A stretch of 64,000 nt of DNA, taken from positions 372,001 to 436,000 of the forward strand of contig NZ_MZMO01000001.1 in the NCBI RefSeq assembly GCF_002240565.1, in the 5' to 3' direction. Shown one piece after another: positions 1 to 7,898 of the stretch. The position numbers and the translations under genes were made by a program. Each line of letters begins with the position of its first letter. The stretch's first letter is position 1. A model generated the notes under the pieces. That model was not told where the DNA came from, made no database searches, and saw only the letters and a program-made list of their open reading frames with translations. This DNA is from Clavibacter michiganensis subsp. insidiosus (GTDB lineage: Bacteria > Actinomycetota > Actinomycetes > Actinomycetales > Microbacteriaceae).

Positions 1-443
1 TCGGTCAGCTCCGCCTTGGCGTCGCGACGCATGCCGGCCGTGTCGAGCATGCGGAAGACGGATCCGAGGATCCCCTTCTTCCGCTTCTCCCGCCCGAGGT
101 AGAGGTTCGACGCCACGTCGAGCGCGGGCGAGACGGCGAGGTTCTGGTACACCGTCTCGATCCCGGCGGCACGCGCGTCCTGCGGGCGCTTGAACGACAC
201 CGGCTTCCCGTCGAGGAACAGCTCGCCCTCGTCGGGCGTCTCCGCTCCCGTGAGGCACTTGATGAGCGTCGACTTGCCGGCGCCGTTGTCGCCGATGATC
301 GCGAGCACCTCGCCGGGGAAGAGCTCGAGGCTCACGCCGTCGAGGCCGACCACGCGGCCGAAGGTCTTCACGAGCCGCTTCGCCTCGAGCACGGGCGTGC
401 GGGTCGGTGCGGGGGCGCTCCCCGCGGGGTCGGTGAGGGTCAC
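1..443 (-). CDS. Sugar ABC transporter ATP-binding protein (partial, cut by window start)
   Basis: The first 147 residues of an ABC ATPase of the ribose/fructose importer type (RbsA/FrcA-like), which energises sugar uptake at the inner face of the membrane. The Walker A motif GDNGAGKST lies at residues 51-59 and a Q-loop (VYQNL) at about 98-102. The signature motif and Walker B lie beyond the window. The GTG start at 443 is chosen because it overlaps the permease stop codon in a GTGA tetranucleotide, the usual translational coupling in such operons, so this is the third gene of a binding protein-permease-ATPase operon. Whether it has one ATPase domain (FrcA) or two (RbsA) cannot be seen. Confidence 0.9.
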   Translation of the reverse strand, partial: MTLTDPAGSAPAPTRTPVLEAKRLVKTFGRVVGLDGVSLELFPGEVLAIIGDNGAGKSTLIKCLTGAETPDEGELFLDGKPVSFKRPQDARAAGIETVYQNLAVSPALDVASNLYLGREKRKKGILGSVFRMLDTAGMRRDAKAELT

Positions 444-1492
444 TTGCGCACCTTTCGGATCCACTGGTCGACGGAGACCGCCACGATGATGAGGACGCCC
501 ACGGCGAGGGTCTGGTACAGCACGTCGAGCCCCGCGAGCGAGAGCCCGTTGCGGAAGACGCCGACGATGAGCGCGCCGAGGAGCGTGCCCCACACCGTGC
601 CGCGCCCGCCGAAGAGGCTCGTGCCGCCGATGACCACCGCGGTGATGGAGTCGAGGTTGAGGTCGGCGCCGGCGTTCGGGCTCGCGGCGTTGCTGCGGCC
701 GATCGCGATCCACGCACCGACGGCGAGGATCGCCCCGGCCGCGAGGTACACGCTCATGAGCACCCGGTTGACGCTGATGCCGGCGAGGCGCGCGGCCTCC
801 TTGTCGTCGCCGACCGCGTAGACGTGCCGGCCCCACGCGGTCTTGCCGAGGATGAAGGCGACCACGACGTAGAGCACGAGCATCAGGACCACGCCGAAGC
901 TGATCTTCACGCCGGCCAGGTCGAACGTGCGCCCGGTCCACGAGAGGGCGGCCGGCATGTCCACGCCGCGGACGGTCGCGCCGTTGGAGTAGAGGAGCGT
1001 GAGCGCCACGAAGATGTTCAGCGTCCCGAGCGTGACGATGAACGGGGGCAGCCGCAGCCGCGTCACGAGCAGGCCGTTGAACGCGCCGGCCGCGAGGCCC
1101 ACGACGAGCCCGGCGACCAGCGCGGCGGGCGACGGCAGGCCGTTCTGGCTGGCGGTCTGCGCGATGACCATCGACGTGAGGACCATGACCGCCCCCACCG
1201 ACAGGTCGATGCCCGCGGTGAGGATGATCAGCGTCTGCGCCACGGCGAGCGTGCCGACCACGGCGACCTGCTGTGTGACGAGCGACAGGTTGGCGGGATC
1301 GAGGAAGCGGTCGTTGAGGAGGCCGAACACGATGATCGCGAGGACCAGCACGACGGCGGGGCTGACGGCGGGGTAGCGGTGGAGCACCCCGCGGATCCGG
1401 TCGAGGGGCGTGCGCCGGTCGAGGAACTCGTTGGCGAGGTCGAGCGCGGAGGTGGGCGGGTTCGCGTCGGCGGTGGTCCGGCTCACGGTCAC
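440..1492 (-). CDS. Sugar ABC transporter permease (RbsC/FrcC family)
   Basis: A 350-residue polytopic membrane protein of the BPD_transp_2 family, the permease of ribose/fructose/xylose-type importers. After a hydrophilic N-terminus of about 45 residues there are 8 to 10 hydrophobic segments. The family-typical stretch VVIGGTSLFGGRGTVWGT is in the C-terminal third and the length is normal for RbsC. The start overlaps the stop of the binding-protein gene by four bases and its stop overlaps the ATPase start by four, so the three genes should be one translationally coupled operon. The substrate is inferred to be a pentose or fructose from the family and the kinase across the divergent promoter. 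Confidence 0.93.
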   Translation of the reverse strand: MTVSRTTADANPPTSALDLANEFLDRRTPLDRIRGVLHRYPAVSPAVVLVLAIIVFGLLNDRFLDPANLSLVTQQVAVVGTLAVAQTLIILTAGIDLSVGAVMVLTSMVIAQTASQNGLPSPAALVAGLVVGLAAGAFNGLLVTRLRLPPFIVTLGTLNIFVALTLLYSNGATVRGVDMPAALSWTGRTFDLAGVKISFGVVLMLVLYVVVAFILGKTAWGRHVYAVGDDKEAARLAGISVNRVLMSVYLAAGAILAVGAWIAIGRSNAASPNAGADLNLDSITAVVIGGTSLFGGRGTVWGTLLGALIVGVFRNGLSLAGLDVLYQTLAVGVLIIVAVSVDQWIRKVRK

Positions 1493-2589
1493 TCACCCCA
1501 GCACTTCGTCGCGGCGTCGTCGGCCGTGATGCTGTCGAGGCCGTCGACGGGGGTGTCGGTGACGAGCGCGGATCCGGTGTCGAAGAAGTCGAGGCCGGCG
1601 CTCGTGGCCGGCTTCGTGCTGTCCTTCGCGAGCTGGGCGACGGCCTCGACGCCGAGCTGCGCCATCTTCAGCGGGTACTGCTGGGCCGTGGCGCCGATGA
1701 CGCCCTCCTTGACGTTCTTCACGCCCGCGCAGCCGCCGTCGACCGAGACGAGGATGACGTCCTTCTCCTTGCCGGCCGCCTGAAGCGCCTGGTACGCGCC
1801 GAACGCGGCGGGCTCGTTGATCGTGTAGACGACGTTGATGTCCGGGTCCTTCGACAGCAGCGTCTCCATCGCCGTGCGGCCGCCGTCCTCGGCGCCCTGC
1901 GTGGCCTCGTTGCCGACGATCTCGTAGTCGCCGCCGCTGTAGTCGCCGGTCTTCGCCTCGTCGCCGTTCTTGGCCTTGTCCCCGACGTCGATGCCCATGC
2001 CCGTGAGGAAACCCTGGTCGCGGTCGTAGTCGACGGAGATGGCCTTGTCGTCGTACAGGTCGAGGAGGGCGATGGTCGCCGTCTTCCCGCCGAGCTGCGC
2101 GGCCGCCCACTTGCCGATGGACTCGCCCGCGGCGAAGTTGTCGGTGGCGAACGTGATGTCGACGGAGTCGGCCGGGTCGGGCGCGGTGTCGAGCGCGATG
2201 ACGAAGAGGCCGGCGTCGCGGGCCTTCTGGATCGCGTCGAGGACCGACGGGCCGTTGATCGTGATGAGGATGCCCTTGTCGCCCTTGGAGATGGCGTTCT
2301 CGATGGCCTGGATCTGGGTGTCCTCGTCGCCGTCCGCCTTGCCGGCGGCGAGCGTGAGGTCGACGCCGGCGGAGGCCGCTGCCTCCTTGGCGCCGTCCTC
2401 CATCGCGACGAAGAACGGGTTCGTGGTGGTCTTCACGATGAGCGAGACGCCGACGTCGCCGGAGCCGCCGCTGCCGCCGGATCCGGAGCCGCCGCTCGAG
2501 CTGGAGCAGCCGGCGAGCCCACCCGCGGCGATGAGGGCCGCCGAGCCGAGGGCGATGGTGCGCACGAGGCGCGGGGATCGGTTCGTCAT
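1489..2589 (-). CDS. Sugar-binding lipoprotein of the ABC importer (periplasmic-binding-protein-like, RbsB/FrcB type)
   Basis: A 366-residue solute-binding protein, first gene of the importer operon. The N-terminus is a lipoprotein signal: basic start, hydrophobic core and the lipobox LAGC with Cys at about residue 28, followed by a Ser/Gly-rich linker to about 45. The mature part is a Peripla_BP_4 domain that starts VGVSLIVKTTTNPFF, as in RbsB-like proteins that bind pyranose or furanose sugars. AGGACAGGATCC just upstream of the ATG supplies a ribosome site. The promoter faces the divergent LacI gene across about 110 bp that carry three inverted repeats, so repression by that regulator is likely. 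Confidence 0.92.
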   Translation of the reverse strand: MTNRSPRLVRTIALGSAALIAAGGLAGCSSSSGGSGSGGSGGSGDVGVSLIVKTTTNPFFVAMEDGAKEAAASAGVDLTLAAGKADGDEDTQIQAIENAISKGDKGILITINGPSVLDAIQKARDAGLFVIALDTAPDPADSVDITFATDNFAAGESIGKWAAAQLGGKTATIALLDLYDDKAISVDYDRDQGFLTGMGIDVGDKAKNGDEAKTGDYSGGDYEIVGNEATQGAEDGGRTAMETLLSKDPDINVVYTINEPAAFGAYQALQAAGKEKDVILVSVDGGCAGVKNVKEGVIGATAQQYPLKMAQLGVEAVAQLAKDSTKPATSAGLDFFDTGSALVTDTPVDGLDSITADDAATKCWGE

Positions 2590-2611
2590 TGATGGATCCT
2601 GTCCTTCGGGT

Positions 2612-2717
2612 GGGAGCGCGCTCCCGACAACGTTGTCAGGAAGAGGTCTATCGGGTGCGACCGGGTATGGTCAAGCCATTGCGCAGAGAGCGAGACCCAT
2701 TCGTGACACCGTTGTCA
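2612..2717. promoter_or_regulatory. Putative LacI-type operators between the importer operon and its regulator
   Basis: Three inverted repeats lie in the divergent intergenic region: the perfect 14-bp palindrome GGGAGCGCGCTCCC at 2612-2625, the perfect 12-bp palindrome GACAACGTTGTC at 2626-2637 directly next to it, and a related TGACACCGTTGTCA at 2704-2717. LacI-family operators are commonly palindromes with a central CG, which the first two have. The related TGACA-N4-TGTCA sites about 79 bp apart would suit two dimers or a looped tetramer. The right-hand site overlaps the GTG proposed as the regulator start, consistent with autoregulation or with a later true start. Binding is inferred. Confidence 0.55.
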
Positions 2718-3755
2718 TCCCCGCCCGGTCCGTCGCCGGCCGCACGCCGCCCGACGATGAAGCACGTGGCCCGGCTCGCGGGCGTGGGCCTCAAGACGGT
2801 GTCGCGGGTCGTCAACGGCGAGGCGAACGTCTCCGCGGAGCTCACCGAGCGGGTGCGGGCCGCGGTGGAGCAGCTGCAGTACCAGCCGGATCTCCACGCC
2901 GGCAACCTCCGCCGCAGCGACCGCCGCACCAACACGCTCGGCCTCCTCGTCGGCAGCGTGGCCAACCCGTTCTCGGGCGCCGTGCACCGGGCCGTGGAGG
3001 AGGTGGCGAAGGAGCGCCGGGTCGCCGTCTTCGCCTCGAGCCTCGACGACGACCCCGAGCGCGAGCGCTCCTCCGTCGACGCCTTCCTCGCCCGTCGGGT
3101 CGACGGGCTCATCCTCACCACCATCGCGCCCAGCCAGGCCTACCTCGGCGTCGCGGCGTCGCGCGGCACGCCGCTCGTCTTCGTCGACCGCGTGCCCGCG
3201 GGGCTGGAGGCCGACTCGGTCATCGTCGACAACGCGGACGGCGTCGCCCGAGCGGTCGCGCACCTGGCCGACCAGGGCCACCGCCGCATCGCGTTCCTCG
3301 GCGACCGACCGGAGATCTTCACGGCCCGGGAGCGGGAGCGCGGCTTCGTCGAGGAGATGCAGCGGCGCGGGCTGCCCGTGGTGCCCGAGCTCGTCCTCGA
3401 GGGCGCGTACGACGAAGGCGTGGCCGAGGCGCTCGCCGAGCGCCTGCTCGCCCTGCCCGAGCCGCCGACCGCGATCGTCAGCGGGCAGAACCTCATCACC
3501 ATCGGCGTCATCACGGCCCTCCGGCGGCACGACGCCCACCGGCGCATCGCGCTCGTCGGGTTCGACGACCTGCCGATGGCGGCCCTGCTGGATCCGGCCG
3601 TCACGGTCATCGCGCAGGATCCCTCGGGCATCGGCCACGCCGCCGCCGAACGCGTCTTCGCGCGACTCGACGGGGACGCCGGCCCCGCGCAGACCGTCGT
3701 CGTCCCCACCACGCTCATCGTCCGAGGCTCCGGAGAGGTCTACCGCCATGCATGA
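2703..3755 (+). CDS. LacI-family transcriptional regulator of the sugar importer
   Basis: A LacI/GalR repressor: the N-terminal helix-turn-helix spans PTMKHVARLAGVGLKTVSR, followed by the hinge and a Peripla_BP_3 sugar-sensing domain to the C-terminus. From the GTG at 2703 it has 350 residues, and from the ATG at 2757 it has 332. The shorter form would lack the Pro-Thr that normally precedes this motif, so 2703 is preferred, although that GTG lies inside a possible operator. An ATG at 2667 is a third possibility. The gene is divergent from the binding-protein gene and overlaps the following kinase by 8 bp, which ties importer, regulator and kinase into one sugar-utilisation locus. The inducer is unknown. 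Confidence 0.9.
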   Translation: MTPLSSPPGPSPAARRPTMKHVARLAGVGLKTVSRVVNGEANVSAELTERVRAAVEQLQYQPDLHAGNLRRSDRRTNTLGLLVGSVANPFSGAVHRAVEEVAKERRVAVFASSLDDDPERERSSVDAFLARRVDGLILTTIAPSQAYLGVAASRGTPLVFVDRVPAGLEADSVIVDNADGVARAVAHLADQGHRRIAFLGDRPEIFTARERERGFVEEMQRRGLPVVPELVLEGAYDEGVAEALAERLLALPEPPTAIVSGQNLITIGVITALRRHDAHRRIALVGFDDLPMAALLDPAVTVIAQDPSGIGHAAAERVFARLDGDAGPAQTVVVPTTLIVRGSGEVYRHA

Positions 3756-4638
3756 CCAGCCCGTCGTCGTCGTCGGCGACGCCCTGATCGACCTCCTCCG
3801 CGAGGGCGGCGAGGAGACCGCCTTCGTCGGCGGGGCCGCGCTCAACGTCGCCGTCGGCCTCGCGATCCTCGGGCATCGCGTGCAGCTGATCGCCATGGTC
3901 GGCGACGACGCGCACGGCGACCGCATCCGCGCCGAGCTCGACGCGCACGGGGTCGAGCTGATCCCGACCATCGGCCCGTCCGGCACCTCCGTCGCGGTGA
4001 GCGAGCGCGTCGACGGCGAGCCGCGCTACGCGTTCAACGAGGCCGCATGGAACCGGCGCGTGCGCATCGGCGACGCGGAGCGCGCGGCGCTCGACGCGGC
4101 CTCGCTCGTGGTCGTCAGCTGCTTCCCCTACGACGACCACGCGCAGGCCGACGAGCTGCTGGCCGCCGTGCGGGATCCGCGGGAGCGCCTTCTCGTCGAC
4201 CCGAACCCCCGCGTCGGCATGCTCCACGACGCCGGCCGGTTCCGCGCCGGGTTCGCGCGCGCGGCCGCGGAGTCGCTGCTCGTGAAGATCGGCGACGACG
4301 ACACGGCGCTGCTCGGCCTGGGCGCGCTGGCCGACGCGCGCGCGGCGCTGCACGAGGAGGGCAGCCGCCTCGTGCTGGCCACCGAAGGTGCGCGCGGCGC
4401 ATCCGTCCAGCTCGAGGACGGGTCGGTCGTGGTGGCGGGCATCACGCCGGATCCGCGGCCCGTCGTCGACACCATGGGTGCCGGGGACGCGTGCCTCGCC
4501 GCCGCGGCCGACGCCATCGCGCGCCGGGGTGCGCCGCGCACGCCGGCGGAGGGCGAGGCGATGCTCCGCACCTGCATGGCGATCGCCGCGGCCACCTGCC
4601 GCGAGCAGGGCGCGCTGCTGCGGATGCCGACGGCCTGA
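3748..4638 (+). CDS. PfkB-family carbohydrate kinase (fructokinase/ribokinase-like)
   Basis: A 296-residue PfkB kinase that phosphorylates a sugar with ATP in the cytoplasm. The N-terminal sugar-binding region contains GGAALNVAVGLAILGH (about residues 30-45). The C-terminal signature DTMGAGD is at 241-247, with Asp247 as the expected catalytic base and GAG forming the anion hole. Length is normal. The ATG at 3748 lies inside the end of the LacI gene (8-bp overlap), so the two are co-translated. Next to an RbsABC/FrcABC-type importer it most likely phosphorylates the imported sugar. Fructokinase is the favoured reading, but ribose or another furanose is possible. Confidence 0.9.
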   Translation: MHDQPVVVVGDALIDLLREGGEETAFVGGAALNVAVGLAILGHRVQLIAMVGDDAHGDRIRAELDAHGVELIPTIGPSGTSVAVSERVDGEPRYAFNEAAWNRRVRIGDAERAALDAASLVVVSCFPYDDHAQADELLAAVRDPRERLLVDPNPRVGMLHDAGRFRAGFARAAAESLLVKIGDDDTALLGLGALADARAALHEEGSRLVLATEGARGASVQLEDGSVVVAGITPDPRPVVDTMGAGDACLAAAADAIARRGAPRTPAEGEAMLRTCMAIAAATCREQGALLRMPTA

Positions 4639-4894
4639 GGCGGGGCAGGGCGCAGGGCGCAGGGTACCGCTGCGCGGGGCCGTGCGATCCGGCTCCCGCG
4701 TGCGGCGTAGCGTCGACGCGCACGAATCGATCGACCCGCCGAGCGGACACCCCCTCGGCGGCGGTGCTCGAGCAGGTCAGCGCAGTCCTCCGTGATGCGT
4801 CCGCCGGCGACACCCTTCCTCGGCGGACGCGGCGGACGGCAGACGGCTGCGGGCCCTGCGCCGCGCACCGATGGAGCAGACGAGGAGGATCACC

Positions 4895-5764
4895 ATGGAC
4901 GACGCACGAACCCTGATCATCGGCGGGACCGGGACGGTCGGCTCGGCCGTCATCGCCGAGGCCCTCCGCCGGGGCATGACCGGACTGCGGGTGATGAGCC
5001 GCGACGCGCAGCGGCTCACCGGCCTCCCCGACGGCGTCGAGGGCGTGGTGGGGGATCTGGGCGATCCCTTCGCCGCGATGCCGGCCTTCGACGGCGTCCA
5101 GCAGGTGTTCCTGGCCCTGACGGGGACGCCGACCGAGCTGTACGAGACGACCGTCGCGGTGGACCACGCGGTGGCGGCGGGAGTCCGCCGGATCGTCTAC
5201 CTCTCCGTCCAGGACCTCGACCGGGCGCCGCAGGTGCCCCACAACTCCGCGAAGCTGGCGGTGGAGTCCCTCCTCGTGCACAGCGGCGTCGAGGTCTGCT
5301 TCCTGCGGGTCAACAACTTCTTCCAGAACGACGTCTGGTACCTCGACGCGATCCGCGACGGCGTGTACCCCCAGCCCCTCGGCGGGACGGGCGTCTCGCG
5401 AGTGGATGTGCGCGACATCGCCGAGGTCGCGGTGAGCGCCCTGACCGCGGGATCGGAGGTCGCCGGGCCGATCGACGTGGCCGGCCCGGCCGCGTGGACC
5501 GGCGAGGCGACGGCCACCGCGCTGTCCGACGCCCTCGGGACGACCGTGACGTACGGGGGAGACGACCTGGTGGCCTGGCGCGAGTCGTCCCTGGCCTCCA
5601 TGCCCGCCTGGCTCGTGTACGACTACGAGCGCATGTACTCCGGCTTCCAGCGGGACGGGCTGATCGGGAGCCCCGAGGCCATCGCGCGTCTCACCGCCGT
5701 CCTCGGGCATGCGCCGCGTTCCTACGAGGACTTCGTGCGCGAGGTGCTGGTGCCCGCCTTCTAG
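4895..5764 (+). CDS. NmrA-like NAD(P)-binding oxidoreductase (atypical SDR)
   Basis: A 289-residue atypical short-chain dehydrogenase of the NmrA/QorB group. The dinucleotide-binding motif GGTGTVG is at residues 10-16. The catalytic Tyr-x-x-x-Lys of classical SDRs is not evident, so it may be a redox sensor or a quinone/NAD(P)H reductase. The ATG at 4895 is chosen over an upstream in-frame ATG at 4871 because a strong GAGGAGG lies seven bases before it. Its TAG stop is part of the TCTAGG that was duplicated when IS copy 1 inserted, so the element sits directly behind the stop codon and leaves the protein intact. The 256 bp upstream hold nothing recognisable. Confidence 0.85.
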   Translation: MDDARTLIIGGTGTVGSAVIAEALRRGMTGLRVMSRDAQRLTGLPDGVEGVVGDLGDPFAAMPAFDGVQQVFLALTGTPTELYETTVAVDHAVAAGVRRIVYLSVQDLDRAPQVPHNSAKLAVESLLVHSGVEVCFLRVNNFFQNDVWYLDAIRDGVYPQPLGGTGVSRVDVRDIAEVAVSALTAGSEVAGPIDVAGPAAWTGEATATALSDALGTTVTYGGDDLVAWRESSLASMPAWLVYDYERMYSGFQRDGLIGSPEAIARLTAVLGHAPRSYEDFVREVLVPAF

Positions 5765-5765
5765 G

Positions 5766-6833
5766 TGTACTGAGTCATGACGTTGGTGACACTCGGGCCG
5801 CGGGCGTCAGCCCGTGGCTCGAGTGGATTCGTTCAGTGTTGTAGTGCTGGATCCACGGATCAAGGGCGTCGGTTCTGGCTTGGTTGCTGGTGAAGGGTTG
5901 CCGGTAGGCCCACTCGGTCGCGAGGGTGCGGTTGAAGCGTTCGACCTTGCCGTTCTGCCAGGGGCAGTGCGGGCGGATGAACTTCTGCCTCGCACCGAGC
6001 TGCGTGACCGCGTTCTGGAACGCGGCCGAGTGCCGGTAGGCGAACGCGTTGTCCGTCAGGACCCGTTCGATGCGGGTGATGCCGTGCTCGGCGAAGTACG
6101 CCGCGGCCCGGGTCAGGAACCCTGCCGCGGTCACGCCCTTCTCGTCCGGGTGGATCTCCGCGTAGGCGAGGCGGGTGTGGTCATCGACCACGGCGTGGAC
6201 GTAATCGAACCCGATCCCACGACCACGAACCTGTTCGCTGCGGCCATGCGCCCGCCAGCCGCCGCCGTCCGGGATCCGGCCGAGCTTCTTCACGTCGACG
6301 TGGATCAGGTCGCCGGGATGCTCATGCTCGTACCGGTTTGCCGTCGACCGGGATGCCCGGATCACGGCCCCGGTGACGGGGTCCAACCATGCCAACGGCG
6401 GTGCCCCGTGCCGCCGCAGGATGCGGGAGATCGTGCGGGCTGGAACACCGGTCACCGGCGCCAACCGGGCAGGACCTGATCGCAATCGGGTCCTCGCTTC
6501 CACGACGGCTCGTTCTCGTTCCGGGCTCGTCCTCGTCGGCACCCGTCTCGGCCTCGAGGACCGGTCCGACAAGCCTTCGAAGCCCTCGGACCGGAACCGA
6601 TTCACCCACCGATGCGCGCACTGACGCGACACACCGAGTTCGCGCGCGACATGCGAGACCGGCCGACGATCCTCGACCACCCGCCGCACGAGGAGAACCC
6701 TCCCGTGAACCGTCAGACGAGCATTAGCGTGGGACATCGAGGCCTCCTGGCAGTGGCAGAACTAGACAGCTCCATCAAGCCAGGAGGCCTCCTCACACGC
6801 CCCGAAGTGTCACCAACGTCATGGCCGGGTACA
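5766..6833 (-). mobile_element. IS481-family insertion sequence, copy 1 (1068 bp)
   Basis: A complete insertion sequence bounded by imperfect terminal inverted repeats: TGTAC, five variable bases, then CATGACGTTGGTGACACT, inverted at the other end. It is flanked by the 6-bp direct repeat TCTAGG at 5760-5765 and 6834-6839. One transposase gene fills the element. Copies at 16469 and 18992 have the same length and orientation. By eye copy 1 matches copy 3, and copy 2 differs at two bases. Elements of this family (IS1121, IS1122) are known from Clavibacter, but identity to a named IS was not checked. The insertion lies exactly behind the stop codon of the NmrA-like gene. Confidence 0.95.
5775..6737 (-). 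CDS. IS481-family transposase, copy 1
   Basis: A 320-residue DDE transposase. An N-terminal helix-turn-helix (about residues 25-50, including RELGVSRQCAHRWVNRF) recognises the ends. The rve integrase core follows with Asp148 (HVDVKKLG), Asp229 (LTDNAF) and Glu266 (NGKVERFNR) as the catalytic triad. The C-terminus carries the family-typical YNTERIHSSHGLTP. The gene is full length without frameshift, so the element could be active. The ATG lies about 95 bp inside the right end of the element. Confidence 0.95.
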   Translation of the reverse strand: MSHANARLTVHGRVLLVRRVVEDRRPVSHVARELGVSRQCAHRWVNRFRSEGFEGLSDRSSRPRRVPTRTSPERERAVVEARTRLRSGPARLAPVTGVPARTISRILRRHGAPPLAWLDPVTGAVIRASRSTANRYEHEHPGDLIHVDVKKLGRIPDGGGWRAHGRSEQVRGRGIGFDYVHAVVDDHTRLAYAEIHPDEKGVTAAGFLTRAAAYFAEHGITRIERVLTDNAFAYRHSAAFQNAVTQLGARQKFIRPHCPWQNGKVERFNRTLATEWAYRQPFTSNQARTDALDPWIQHYNTERIHSSHGLTPAARVSPTS

Positions 6834-6865
6834 TCTAGGGCGGTGCGCCCGGATCCGCCGGCGGC

Positions 6866-7234
6866 TCAGCGGGCGAGCGCCAGGGCCAGCGCGGCCAGAC
6901 CGGCGCACGCGGTGAGCGTCGCCACGAGCGCGGGGAGCGCGCCGCCGGGGAGCGCGGTGCTGCCGTGGCCCGCGGATGCCGAGGTGAGGATCAGGTGCAC
7001 CCGGCGGTAGCGGCGGTGCGCGGTCGCGAGCACGGCGACGGAGGCCACAACCCCGGCCGCGGCGACGACCAGGCCCGCCGCGCCGAGGAGCGTCGGGAGC
7101 ACGCGCAGCCCGAGCAGGGATCCGGCGACGAGCGCGAGCGCCGTGCGCCGCCACGCGAGGGCCGTGCGCTCGGGCTGGAGGCCGGGGTCGAAGGGGCGGC
7201 CGGCGGGATCGGCGGACGGATCCGGGACGCTCAC
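6866..7234 (-). CDS. DUF202 family membrane protein (short)
   Basis: A 122-residue small membrane protein. The segment PERTALAWRRTALALVAGSL is characteristic of DUF202 (YidH-like), and three hydrophobic segments follow. The GTG start at 7234 is chosen because it overlaps the stop of the upstream DUF202 gene in a GTGA, which removes an Ala/Arg-rich N-terminal extension in another possible reading. It is the last of four overlapping minus-strand genes and ends 33 bp from IS copy 1. Function of DUF202 proteins is unknown. Confidence 0.8.
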   Translation of the reverse strand: MSVPDPSADPAGRPFDPGLQPERTALAWRRTALALVAGSLLGLRVLPTLLGAAGLVVAAAGVVASVAVLATAHRRYRRVHLILTSASAGHGSTALPGGALPALVATLTACAGLAALALALAR

Positions 7235-7632
7235 GCCGTCAGCACGCCCAGCAGCACGAGCGCCCCTGCGGCGACCACGGCGATCCCGAGCGGCAGCGAC
7301 AGCGCGGCGGACGGCAGCGGGCGGTCGCGGCGCAGGGCGCGCTCGGTGCGCATCCAGCCGACCCACGCCTGGGCGGGCGTGGCGATCCCGGTGACGATCA
7401 GGACGATCGAGGCCGCGAGCCGGAACCCCGGCTGCAGCCCGAGCCCCAGCGCCTCGAGCGCGACGCCGCCGGCGATGAGGGCGAGCGAGGTGCGGATCCA
7501 GGCGAGGAACGTGCGCTCGTTCGCGAGCGTGAACCGCACGTCGGGCTCGGCGCCCGCGCGGTAGACGCTCCGCGGGAAGCGGCGGTCGTCAGGCGGCGAG
7601 CCGGGGGCGGGGCCGGGGTCGGGGGCGGTCAT
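7231..7632 (-). CDS. YidH/DUF202 family inner-membrane protein
   Basis: A 133-residue membrane protein with the YidH hallmark FTLANERTFLAWIRTSLALI at about residues 34-53. Three transmembrane helices follow: about 45-65, 75-95 and 108-130. In bacteria DUF202 genes are often found in pairs, as here with the next gene, which suggests a hetero-oligomer. Start and stop overlap both neighbours by four bases, so it belongs to one operon with the small membrane protein and the aldo/keto reductase upstream. No function can be assigned. Confidence 0.85.
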   Translation of the reverse strand: MTAPDPGPAPGSPPDDRRFPRSVYRAGAEPDVRFTLANERTFLAWIRTSLALIAGGVALEALGLGLQPGFRLAASIVLIVTGIATPAQAWVGWMRTERALRRDRPLPSAALSLPLGIAVVAAGALVLLGVLTA

Positions 7633-7898
7633 GCGGCGGGATCCAGGGACCGGTCGGCCGGGGCGCGCGAGGGCATGCCGCCATCCTGGCCGACCGAGCC
7701 GGGAGCCGCGCCGACACGCGCCCGGTGCCGCCGCTCGATCGCCTGGCCCGCGTACGACGCCGCGATGATGAGCGCCGCACCGGCCGCGCCGATCGGCCCG
7801 ATCGCCTCCCCGGCCACCACCACGCCCACCAGCAGCGGGGGAGCGGACCGCCGCGACCTGACGCGCCGTGTGCCGGGCGGTCGGGGCCGCGGGCTCAT
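7629..7898 (-). CDS. Small single-span membrane protein of unknown function
   Basis: An 89-residue protein with a very basic N-terminus (Arg/Pro-rich, residues 1-19), one hydrophobic stretch (about 20-48, rich in Ala, Gly, Ile and Val) and a charged C-terminus. I do not recognise a family. Its ATG overlaps the stop codon of the aldo/keto reductase in ATGA and its own stop overlaps the next ATG in the same way, which supports it as a real operon member. The N-in/C-out orientation is a guess from the positive-inside rule. Confidence 0.6.
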   Translation of the reverse strand: MSPRPRPPGTRRVRSRRSAPPLLVGVVVAGEAIGPIGAAGAALIIAASYAGQAIERRHRARVGAAPGSVGQDGGMPSRAPADRSLDPAA

